From Actinomycetota bacterium (GTDB lineage Bacteria; Actinomycetota; Acidimicrobiia; Spongiisociales; UBA11373), in the NCBI GenBank assembly GCA_030688105.1, contig JAUYIV010000309.1, forward strand, positions 1-5,281: a stretch of DNA of 5,281 nt, read 5' to 3'. The notes beneath the pieces were generated by a model. That model was not told the origin of the DNA. It saw nothing but the letters and a program-made list of their open reading frames with translations, and did no database searches. Below, in pieces: positions 1 through 5,281 of this stretch (the stretch's first letter is position 1; the number at the start of each line of letters is the position of its first letter). Made by a program: the position numbers and the translations under genes.

Positions 1-11
1 GCCTCTCTAGA

Positions 12-40
12 TTGACTGATTTTCGGGCACTAGTTATACG
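12..40 (+). promoter_or_regulatory. SigA-type promoter of the chimeric argS-like gene
   Basis: The -35 hexamer is TTGACT (12-17), five of six matches to TTGACA. The -10 hexamer is TATACG (35-40), four of six matches to TATAAT. The spacer is exactly 17 nt. Transcription would start near 46-48, leaving a leader of about 70 nt before the ATG at 118. The local AT content is above that of the surrounding GC-rich DNA. This is the best promoter match in the window. It is a prediction from sequence only. Confidence 0.6.
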
Positions 41-108
41 ATCGGCCTCTCGAAGCTCGTGAATCCCCCATTCGAAAAGCGCTGGCGCTGGCGGTCGATA
101 GATCCCCC

Positions 109-114
109 AGGAGG
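109..114 (+). promoter_or_regulatory. Shine-Dalgarno site of the chimeric argS-like gene
   Basis: AGGAGG lies 3 nt upstream of the ATG at 118. The match to the anti-SD is full, but the spacing is shorter than the usual 5-9 nt. It supports 118 as the start. The run of C just upstream (104-108) could pair weakly with the G-rich SD. The 8-mer ATCCCCCA occurs twice in the leader (63-70 and 102-109). Confidence 0.6.
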
Positions 115-117
115 GAG

Positions 118-1551
118 ATGAAGGAATTCATCCGTTCGCTCCTGAGCGAAGCCTTCGAAAAGGCGAAAGAGGGGGGAGAGCTGAAGACATCGGATCTCCC
201 CCCTCTTGCTATCGAGGTTCCGAAGGATGCGGCGCACGGTGACCTGGCGAGCAATCTCGCTCTCGTGCTCGCTCGCTCGGAGGGGCGCCCGCCGCGGCAG
301 ATCGCCGACACGCTGATCCGCCACCTGCCGAAGAGCGACGACGTGGCGAGCATCAGCGTCGCCGGGCCGGGGTTCCTGAACTTCAAGCTCGCGCCCGCGT
401 TCTGGTGGAAGCGGCTCGCGGAGGCGCGCGCGCGAGGAGCGCGCTTCGGACGACCCACCCCCGCCCGGCGCCAGAAGATCCAGGTCGAGTTCCTGAGCGC
501 GAACCCGACCGGCCCGCTGACCGTCGGCCACGGCCGGAACGCGGTGCTCGGCGACTCGATCGCCCGCCTGCTCGGGGCCGCAGGCCACGCGGTCGTTCGC
601 GAGTACTACTTCAACAACGCGGGCCGCCAGATGCAGGTGCTCGGCGATTCGGTGCGCGCGCGCTACCTCGAGCACCTCGGGGTGCGGCGCCGGCAGCTGC
701 ACCTCGGGCCGACCGTGCAGTTGGACGACTATCCCTATGTGCACCTGATGCGTCGGGTCTCGACCGAGCAACGGCGCCTGGAGGCACCGCCGGCGTTCTT
801 CGAATCGGAAGAGGCGCCGTTCCTCGACCCGCGCGATTGGCTGACCCTCATCCACCTCGTCGACGAAGACTTCGCGGGACTCGGCCGGGTCACCCACCAC
901 CCCGCGGACCCTTCAGGGCTCCTCGACCGGCTCGAGGAGGCTCGTCGCCTCGCCGGGATCACGTCGCCGATGACCGGCGAAGAGCGGACAGAACTCGAAC
1001 AGGCACTCGCCGCCGACGCCGTCGACCTCGCGCAGAGCCTGCCCACGCCTTCCCGCGACGAGCTGCGGGAGTCCACGATCCTCATCGAGCTCGCCCGCGG
1101 CGGTCCCGAAGGCGCGGCGCCCCCTCTGCCTCACCCTTTCGGGTACCAGCACTCACTCGCCGCGCTCTCCACGGCGATCCTCGACAGGGCCTCGATCCTG
1201 TACGTCTGGGTGACACCCGAGGAGAGTCGCCGCCGCAACCGGGAACGGGCAATGCCGGGACCCGAGGGCGACGCCTCGATCCTGCATCACGGAGTGCCGG
1301 AACGGGTGATGCGCGACGATTATGGGATGGACGACATCGAGTGGCTCTCCGGGTCCTCGCCGGAGCCGGGGACGATCGCGATCGACGCCGGCGGCGACAC
1401 CCACCTGCTGCCTTTCACCCGATTCGACAACCGCGTCGACCGCACGTCATTCCTTCGGGCCGATCCCGATCGGTGGCCGCCCGATGCGATAGCCACCCTT
1501 CACTCGGAATTGGCGGGCGCCCTCGACACGATCGCAGGAGGCCGCAGCTAG
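118..1551 (+). CDS. argS: Chimeric protein: N-terminal half of arginyl-tRNA synthetase joined to C-terminal part of a P-loop kinase-like protein
   Basis: Residues 1-188 read as a class I arginine--tRNA ligase. An Add1-type N-terminal domain with GDLASNLAL (41-49) and GPGFLNFKL (83-91) is followed by VEFLSANPTGP (123-133), the HIGH-type motif TVGH (135-138) and YYFNNAGRQM (163-172). Homology stops at about LEHLG (184-188). Residues from about 194 on (LHLGP, DDYPYVHLMRR 203-213, FLDPRDWLTLIHL 235-247, STILIELARGG 319-329, ILYVWVTPEESRRRNRERA 360-378, DASILHHGVPERVM 385-398) do not belong to ArgRS. They look like the core and LID-like part of a nucleoside or nucleotide kinase-like protein known to me only as a hypothetical family. 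The product is 477 residues, against 550-580 for ArgRS. It has no KMSKS-type loop and no DALR anticodon-binding domain, so it should not charge tRNA-Arg. No Walker A motif is visible for the second part. The frame is open throughout, and promoter and SD are present. The symbol argS applies only to the N-terminal part. Gene fusion, deletion remnant and assembly chimera all remain possible. Confidence 0.8.
   Translation: MKEFIRSLLSEAFEKAKEGGELKTSDLPPLAIEVPKDAAHGDLASNLALVLARSEGRPPRQIADTLIRHLPKSDDVASISVAGPGFLNFKLAPAFWWKRLAEARARGARFGRPTPARRQKIQVEFLSANPTGPLTVGHGRNAVLGDSIARLLGAAGHAVVREYYFNNAGRQMQVLGDSVRARYLEHLGVRRRQLHLGPTVQLDDYPYVHLMRRVSTEQRRLEAPPAFFESEEAPFLDPRDWLTLIHLVDEDFAGLGRVTHHPADPSGLLDRLEEARRLAGITSPMTGEERTELEQALAADAVDLAQSLPTPSRDELRESTILIELARGGPEGAAPPLPHPFGYQHSLAALSTAILDRASILYVWVTPEESRRRNRERAMPGPEGDASILHHGVPERVMRDDYGMDDIEWLSGSSPEPGTIAIDAGGDTHLLPFTRFDNRVDRTSFLRADPDRWPPDAIATLHSELAGALDTIAGGRS
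672..708 (+). repeat. In-frame 10-bp direct repeat at the chimera seam
   Basis: GCACCTCGGG occurs at 672-681 and again at 699-708. The offset is 27 nt, so both copies are read in the same phase and encode His-Leu-Gly (residues 186-188 and 195-197). The first copy ends the recognisable ArgRS part and the second begins the kinase-like part. It may be microhomology at which two genes were joined, or coincidence in GC-rich DNA. Confidence 0.5.
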
Positions 1552-1618
1552 CAGGGGGCGGGTGACGGCGCGGGACTGCCGGCTGCGGGTCGCGGGTGCC
1601 TCCAAGTCCGAAATCCCC

Positions 1619-1624
1619 TACCTT
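1619..1624 (+). promoter_or_regulatory. Possible -10 element for the malic enzyme gene
   Basis: TACCTT fits the actinobacterial TANNNT -10 pattern and lies 30 nt upstream of the ATG at 1655, giving a leader of about 23-24 nt that carries GGTGAGG (1646-1652). No convincing -35 hexamer is present at the right distance. Read-through from the upstream gene, which ends 103 nt before this start, is an equal possibility. Confidence 0.3.
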
Positions 1625-1654
1625 GGTCCCTTCCCCGAGCCGTACGGTGAGGCC

Positions 1655-3355
1655 ATGCGCTACCAACCCGCCTTCGACACCGTCACCGGCGAGCCATACC
1701 TGCCGGTAAGTCAACGGGGGCGCAGCCTCCTCGAGGAGCCCCTCCTCAACAAGGGCAGTGCCTTCCCGATGGAGGAGCGCATCTCTCTCGGGCTCGGCGG
1801 CCTGCTGCCGTGGCATGTCTCCACCCTCGAGGAGCAGGTGCAGCGCGTCCTCGACCAGCTGACCTATAAGACCACCGATCTCGAGAAGCACATCTACCTC
1901 GCCAGCCTCCACGACCGCAACGAGACGCTGTTCTACAGGGTCGTGCTCGATCATCTCGAGGAGATGGTTCCGCTCATCTACACCCCGACCGTGGCCGAGG
2001 CATGCAGCCACTGGAGCCGAATCTTCCGCCGGACCCGCGGCATCTACATCACCCCCGGGGATCGCGGCTCCGTCGAGCCTCTCCTTCGCAACGACGGGAT
2101 GAGCGAGGCTGCGGTGATCGTCATCACCGACAACGAGCGGATCCTCGGCATCGGCGACCAGGGAGCAGGAGGGATGGGGATCCCCATCGGCAAGCTCGCC
2201 CTCTACACCGCCGCCGCCGGGATCCACCCGTCGCTGTGTCTTCCGATCTCACTCGATGTGGGCACCAACAACCAGGAGCTGCTCGGCGATCCCCTCTACC
2301 TCGGGTATCGCAGCGAACGACTCCGGGGTGACGACTACTGGGCGCTCGTCGAGGAGGTGGTCCGCGCCATCAAGCGGGTCCACCCCGGGGCGTTGCTCCA
2401 GTGGGAGGACTTCGGGAACCGAACCTCCTTCCACCATCTCGACACCTACCGCGACGTCCTCCCGTCGTTCAATGACGACATCCAAGGGACTGCCGCCATG
2501 GTCCTGGGCGGCCTCTACGCCGCGATGCGGCTGCTCGGAGAGCGGTTCGCCGACCAACGGGTGGTCATCGCGGGGGCCGGATCGGCCGGTGTCGGCATCG
2601 CACGTCAGCTTCGGGCAGCCATGCTCCAGGAGGGCTTGGACCAGCAGACGGTTCGAGAGCGGATCCTTCTCACCGACAGTCACGGGCTGCTCGTCGAGGG
2701 CCGTGCGGACATGGAAGACCGGAAGCGGGAATTCGCCGTCAACCCAGGCCTGGTGGCCTCGTGGGGGATCTCCGGCGAGACCATCGACCTTGCGGACGTC
2801 GTGAAGGGCCAGCTGCCCTCCATCCTCATCGGTGTCACCGGCAAGCCGGGAAGCATCACGGAAGTAATGATCCGCACGATGGCGGGTGCCCACGACCGCC
2901 CCATCGTCATGCCACTCTCCAACCCCACCAAGAACACCGAGGCCGCCCCGGCGGACATCATCCGCTGGTCGGACGGGCGGGCGCTGGTCGCCACCGGGAG
3001 CCCGTTCGACCCGGTGAGCCACGACGGAGAGACCCACCGGATCGGCCAGGCGAACAACGTCTTCGTCTTCCCGGGCATCGGCCTGGGCGCCATCGTCGCC
3101 CGCGCCAGGGCGATCACCGTAGAGATGTTCCTCGCTGCGGCCCGAGCCCTCGCCGACTTCGTCGGCGACGACCGCCTGAAGGCCGGGGCGCTCTTCCCAC
3201 CGATCACCGACGTCCGATCGCTCTCGCGACGGGTCGCTCTCGCAGTGATCGCCGCGGCCGAGAAAGGCGGCGTGGGCGAGTCCCTGGTGAATCCGGAAGC
3301 GGCCGTCGATGCCGCCATGTGGGATCCGGTGTACCTCCCCTACCGCCCCGGGTGA
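1655..3355 (+). CDS. maeA: Malic enzyme (malate dehydrogenase, oxaloacetate-decarboxylating; NAD- or NADP-dependent)
   Basis: This cytoplasmic enzyme oxidatively decarboxylates L-malate to pyruvate and CO2 with reduction of NAD(P), linking the TCA cycle to pyruvate. From the ATG at 1655 the product is 566 residues, close to the 565 of E. coli MaeA. It starts shortly before the family's PLLNKGSAF (29-37). Visible landmarks are the catalytic Tyr in PLIYTPTV (Tyr109), the catalytic Lys in GMGIPIGKL (Lys180), metal ligands in WEDF (Glu251, Asp252) and FNDDIQGT (Asp275), the dinucleotide fold GAGSAGVGIA (307-316), IVMPLSNPT (417-425), ATGSPFDPV (446-454) and NNVFVFPGIGLGA (467-479). All appear intact. 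A GTG at 1562 is in frame, but the 31 extra residues it adds are not conserved in the family. GGTGAGG sits 2 nt before the ATG, a tight SD spacing. The cofactor is uncertain: the segment after the second beta strand (DSHG, Ser342) resembles NADP-dependent malic enzymes more than E. coli MaeA. The next gene on this strand begins 91 nt downstream. Confidence 0.95.
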   Translation: MRYQPAFDTVTGEPYLPVSQRGRSLLEEPLLNKGSAFPMEERISLGLGGLLPWHVSTLEEQVQRVLDQLTYKTTDLEKHIYLASLHDRNETLFYRVVLDHLEEMVPLIYTPTVAEACSHWSRIFRRTRGIYITPGDRGSVEPLLRNDGMSEAAVIVITDNERILGIGDQGAGGMGIPIGKLALYTAAAGIHPSLCLPISLDVGTNNQELLGDPLYLGYRSERLRGDDYWALVEEVVRAIKRVHPGALLQWEDFGNRTSFHHLDTYRDVLPSFNDDIQGTAAMVLGGLYAAMRLLGERFADQRVVIAGAGSAGVGIARQLRAAMLQEGLDQQTVRERILLTDSHGLLVEGRADMEDRKREFAVNPGLVASWGISGETIDLADVVKGQLPSILIGVTGKPGSITEVMIRTMAGAHDRPIVMPLSNPTKNTEAAPADIIRWSDGRALVATGSPFDPVSHDGETHRIGQANNVFVFPGIGLGAIVARARAITVEMFLAAARALADFVGDDRLKAGALFPPITDVRSLSRRVALAVIAAAEKGGVGESLVNPEAAVDAAMWDPVYLPYRPG

Positions 3356-3418
3356 CTCCACTCCTCCGGTTCGACTGGGGCCTCCGCAGGCGTCAGGGAC
3401 CTTTGACCGTGATCAGTT

Positions 3419-3451
3419 CGAACCACGAGCCGGTACCATCCGAACCATGAG
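3419..3451 (+). repeat. 11-bp near-perfect direct repeat around the start of the DUF1918-like gene
   Basis: CGAACCACGAG (3419-3429) and CGAACCATGAG (3441-3451) match at 10 of 11 positions. Their starts are 22 bp apart, about two helical turns. The second copy contains the ATG at 3447, and the putative -10 (3434-3439) lies between them. A 7-bp inverted partner, GGTTCGA, lies at 3368-3374. It could be an operator or a small duplication; function is not shown. Confidence 0.4.
3434..3439 (+). promoter_or_regulatory. -10 element for a leaderless mRNA
   Basis: TACCAT matches TANNNT and ends 7 nt before the A of the ATG at 3447, the distance expected if transcription starts at the start codon itself. 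There is no Shine-Dalgarno sequence before this ATG. Leaderless mRNAs of this geometry are common in actinobacteria. No good -35 is seen at 17 nt spacing. Confidence 0.45.
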
Positions 3452-3620
3452 GCTTCGCAAAGGGATGCACGTGCGAGAGCTCTCCAAGCGGGTCGGCCAG
3501 CCGCCGCGGACCGGGCGGGTGCTCGAGGTGCATGGGCGAACGGTGTCCGTGCGATGGGACGACGGCCACCACTCGTCGATCTCGGGCGGCTATCTCATCC
3601 CGCTGAGGGACGACCGTTAG
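3447..3620 (+). CDS. Small DUF1918-like protein (57 aa)
   Basis: The 57-residue product matches the pattern of DUF1918, small actinobacterial proteins predicted to fold as an SH3-like beta barrel and of unknown function. The conserved parts are RVGQPPRTGRVLEVHG (15-30) and VSVRWDDGHHSSI (33-45), the latter containing the family's VRWDDGH signature. No signal peptide or membrane segment is present, so it should be cytosolic. The frame is open further upstream to 3309, but that would overlap the malic enzyme and add an unconserved segment. The ATG at 3447 is chosen because the family begins about there and a -10 element is placed for a leaderless start. A second ATG at 3465 (Met7) follows AAGGG with no spacer and is less likely. 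It may be transcribed alone, and it converges with the LCP gene 63 nt downstream. Confidence 0.75.
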   Translation: MRLRKGMHVRELSKRVGQPPRTGRVLEVHGRTVSVRWDDGHHSSISGGYLIPLRDDR

Positions 3621-3638
3621 AAGCCGGCATCAGCAGCC

Positions 3639-3663
3639 GGGGCGGGATCATCTACCGCGCCCC
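3639..3663. terminator. Possible hairpin between convergent genes
   Basis: GGGGCG (3639-3644) can pair with CGCCCC (3658-3663). Two further G-C pairs (3645-3646 with 3655-3656) form past a single bulged G, closing an 8-nt loop. It lies between the convergent stop codons at 3620 and 3684. No T-run follows on either strand, so it is not a classical intrinsic terminator. It could still act as a weak bidirectional stop or an mRNA 3'-end stabiliser. Confidence 0.3.
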
Positions 3664-3683
3664 TTCCCGTCTGAGAGCCGTCT

Positions 3684-5281
3684 TCATTCGCACTCCTCTA
3701 CCTCCAGCACCGGGGTGCCCGAGTCCAATCCGGCGAAGACGTCACGCATGAATGCACGGGCGCGGTCCGGGTCGATCACCGGGAGGAACCGGTAATTGCG
3801 CTTGGGGGCCAGCGTCCCTTGCTGAATGGCGCCGGTGGTGATGTCCTCCGAGTCGAGCGCCGCCACCAGCGTGATCAGGTCGGGGAGCACCCGGAGGGGG
3901 ATGTTGGTGATCACGTGCCGTTCGATCGTCGTCGCGATCCGAGAGAACTCCCTCAGGATCCTGAGGGCATCGGCCTGGGCCGCCACCTCCCGGATCAGGC
4001 ATCGCTGGCGACGAGTGCGCACGATGTCGTTCGAATCGCTCCGGTTCCTCGAGTAGGCGAGGGCGGTCCTGCCGTCCATCCGCTGCCGGCCCGGCTCCAG
4101 CTCGAGGAAGAACTCCTCGTCGCCCGGCTTGGCGGGGGAGAACAAGACGTTCATGGGCGAACGCACAGTCACATATATGCCGCCGATCGCGTCGATCACA
4201 TCCACGAACCCGGCGAAGTCGACGAGCACGTAGTAGTCGATCGGGATCGCCAGCGTCGTCTCGAGGACGTCGACGAGAGCTTCCATGCCGGGGTTGATCC
4301 CATTGGGATACCGGTTGGTGAAGGTAAACGATGATGGGTACACCGCGTTGATCCGGTCGAGCCAGATCTCCGGGGGACGCTCTTCAGGCTCGGGATCTGT
4401 CGCCTGGCTTGTGCCCTTCTCCTCGGCGCTCTTCGCCTGGTTGAACAGGTAGTCCTGCTTGGACTGGTAGTCGTTTTGGAGCTTGGTCGGGAGGAGCCAG
4501 CCGACGGTCTCACGGCTGATGCTGATGAGCACGGCTTGGTTCGTGGCGAGATCGAGAGACGCCAAGATCATCACGTCGGTCCTCAATCCGGTTCGACCGG
4601 GTCCGGCGTCACCGCCGGCGAGAAGGACAGTCACCCGGTTGCCGCCGATGGGAGACAGCCTCGGGTCGGGCAGGTCCCCGAACTCGACACCTCCCGTCGG
4701 CAGATCATCCCGCGGGAAGGTGGTGGTGGTCGACGACGACGAGGTCGTCGTGGTGGGAAGCACTGCGCCACCGAGGCGGGCGGCATTGGCGGCGACCTGC
4801 AGCCGAATCTCGGCTGCGGCGGCCTGAGCGTCGTCGACGAAGACCCGGTCGAGCAGTGTCAGCAGCCGCCCTGCCCTGGTGCCCACGAATACATGAGGTG
4901 CGACGAGGAACAGGGCGAGGGCGGCGGCAATGGCGGCGCGCCCGACGTTCGCCCACCCGTTTGCACCCGCCCCAAACCGCGGGGCCAACCGATAGGCGTC
5001 CACCGCAGCAAATACCCTGACACCGGCGATCACGAGGTTTGCAATCACCAGGCCCCAGACCCACTTCGGCTGGACGAGGAGCGCCAGCACGCCGATCGTG
5101 CCTTGTCCCCAGAACAGCAGGGCGACGATCGCCACCATGACGCTGGCGGCGAGAAACGGGATCGCCCTGCGCCAGCGGCGCAGGAAGAGGTGCCCGGCGC
5201 CGGGCACGATCAGCGAAACCGCGGCGGCGGTGGTGCCCCGCCAGCGGTCAAGGCGCCGGAGGCGGAATCGTCGGGCCCCGG
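3684..5281 (-). CDS. LytR-CpsA-Psr (LCP) family envelope protein with multi-pass N-terminal membrane region (5' end outside window)
   Basis: LCP proteins transfer lipid-linked glycopolymers to peptidoglycan outside the membrane. Numbering here is from an in-frame GTG at 5207. The LCP domain spans about 190-410: TVLLAGGDAG (193-202), GLRTDVMILASLD (207-219), SISRET (229-234), IPIDYYVLVDFAGFVDVIDA (321-340), RMDGRTALAYSRNRS (376-390) and RTRRQRCLIREV (397-408). Hydrophobic segments at about 15-33, 49-69 and 88-109 form a membrane region. A linker of four Thr, four Ser and four Thr (152-163) leads to the domain, which with three spans and a basic N-terminus would lie outside the cell. The frame stays open from 5207 to the window edge. 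The upstream residues include a basic stretch and AAAVSLI running into VPGAGHLFLRR, which resembles a PGxGxL motif usually inside such N-termini. The GTG is therefore probably not the start and the gene is 5'-truncated here. SISRE replaces the usual SIPRD. No LytR_C domain is evident after residue 410. Confidence 0.88.
   Translation of the reverse strand, partial: GARRFRLRRLDRWRGTTAAAVSLIVPGAGHLFLRRWRRAIPFLAASVMVAIVALLFWGQGTIGVLALLVQPKWVWGLVIANLVIAGVRVFAAVDAYRLAPRFGAGANGWANVGRAAIAAALALFLVAPHVFVGTRAGRLLTLLDRVFVDDAQAAAAEIRLQVAANAARLGGAVLPTTTTSSSSTTTTFPRDDLPTGGVEFGDLPDPRLSPIGGNRVTVLLAGGDAGPGRTGLRTDVMILASLDLATNQAVLISISRETVGWLLPTKLQNDYQSKQDYLFNQAKSAEEKGTSQATDPEPEERPPEIWLDRINAVYPSSFTFTNRYPNGINPGMEALVDVLETTLAIPIDYYVLVDFAGFVDVIDAIGGIYVTVRSPMNVLFSPAKPGDEEFFLELEPGRQRMDGRTALAYSRNRSDSNDIVRTRRQRCLIREVAAQADALRILREFSRIATTIERHVITNIPLRVLPDLITLVAALDSEDITTGAIQQGTLAPKRNYRFLPVIDPDRARAFMRDVFAGLDSGTPVLEVEECE
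4719..4754 (-). repeat. Triplet-repeat tract encoding the Thr4-Ser4-Thr4 linker
   Basis: Twelve codons of ACN and TCG type encode four Thr, four Ser and four Thr in the LCP protein. On the plus strand this reads as GGT and CGA triplets followed by an 8-bp inverted repeat (ACGACGAC 4733-4740, GTCGTCGT 4744-4751). Such tracts can vary in length by slippage in whole codons without breaking the frame. The linker probably separates the membrane region from the LCP domain. Confidence 0.7.

Noticed and set aside
34..900. Minus-strand reading frame of 288 codons opposite the argS-like gene
   Set aside because: It has low-complexity, Arg/Glu/Val-rich composition without motifs and is an antisense shadow of the plus-strand gene.
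405..1565. Plus-strand frame of 386 codons overlapping the chimera, tested as evidence for a frameshifted ArgRS
   Set aside because: It is an Arg/Pro-rich shadow and contains no KMSKS or DALR motifs after position 690. The loss of ArgRS similarity is therefore a true change of sequence, not a frameshift.
1562..1654. GTG at 1562 as the start of the malic enzyme
   Set aside because: It adds 31 unconserved residues. The ATG at 1655 gives the usual family length and has a GGTGAGG upstream.
2249..3361. Minus-strand reading frame of 370 codons opposite the malic enzyme
   Set aside because: Composition is Gly/Val/Asp/Arg-rich with no recognisable motif. It is the expected antisense shadow of a GC-rich gene, and the plus-strand malic enzyme is certain.
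3368..3424. GGTTCGA and TCGAACC as parts of a tRNA T-arm
   Set aside because: No acceptor, D or anticodon stems could be formed around them. The resemblance is limited to 7 bases.
3403..3439. TTGACC (3403-3408) as the -35 of the DUF1918-like promoter
   Set aside because: The spacer to TACCAT would be 25 nt, too long for SigA, and no -10 is seen at 17 nt spacing.
5205..5207. GTG as the true start of the LCP gene
   Set aside because: The frame is open to the window edge, and the residues just before it continue a hydrophobic segment into the PGAGHL motif, so the start is probably outside the window.

Overview
The window is high-GC DNA with long shadow reading frames in other phases. Gene content points to a high-GC actinobacterium (Actinomycetota), possibly of the Acidimicrobiia type. 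The clues are a DUF1918-like mini-protein, a LytR-CpsA-Psr (LCP) envelope protein with a Thr/Ser homopolymer linker, SigA-like promoter elements and a gene that looks leaderless. This placement is inference from style, not from a marker gene.

Layout, left to right. Bases 12-40 hold a good SigA-type promoter, followed by a short leader and a Shine-Dalgarno site. They drive a plus-strand gene of 477 codons (118-1551). Its first ~188 residues are the N-terminal half of arginyl-tRNA synthetase, including the TVGH form of the HIGH motif. The rest (~194-477) is unrelated and resembles the C-terminal part of a P-loop kinase-like protein. The KMSKS loop and the DALR anticodon-binding domain of ArgRS are absent, and no P-loop is visible for the kinase-like part. 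About 100 bases later comes a complete malic enzyme on the same strand (ATG at 1655, end 3355). It is followed by a 57-residue DUF1918-like protein (3447-3620), probably translated from a leaderless mRNA. From the right, a minus-strand LCP-family protein with several membrane segments (3684 to the window edge, 5' end missing) converges on it. The 63-bp convergent gap holds a GC-rich hairpin without a T-run.

The genes do not form an obvious pathway. Malic enzyme is central carbon metabolism, the LCP protein acts in cell-envelope polymer attachment, and the chimeric gene has no assignable function. The most notable feature is the chimera: two halves of unrelated proteins joined in frame behind an intact promoter and ribosome binding site, with a 10-bp in-frame direct repeat at the seam. 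It could be a real gene fusion or deletion product, or an assembly join, and the sequence alone cannot decide. I see no CRISPR array, transposon, tRNA, rRNA or phage element. No gene-free stretch exceeds about 120 bases.
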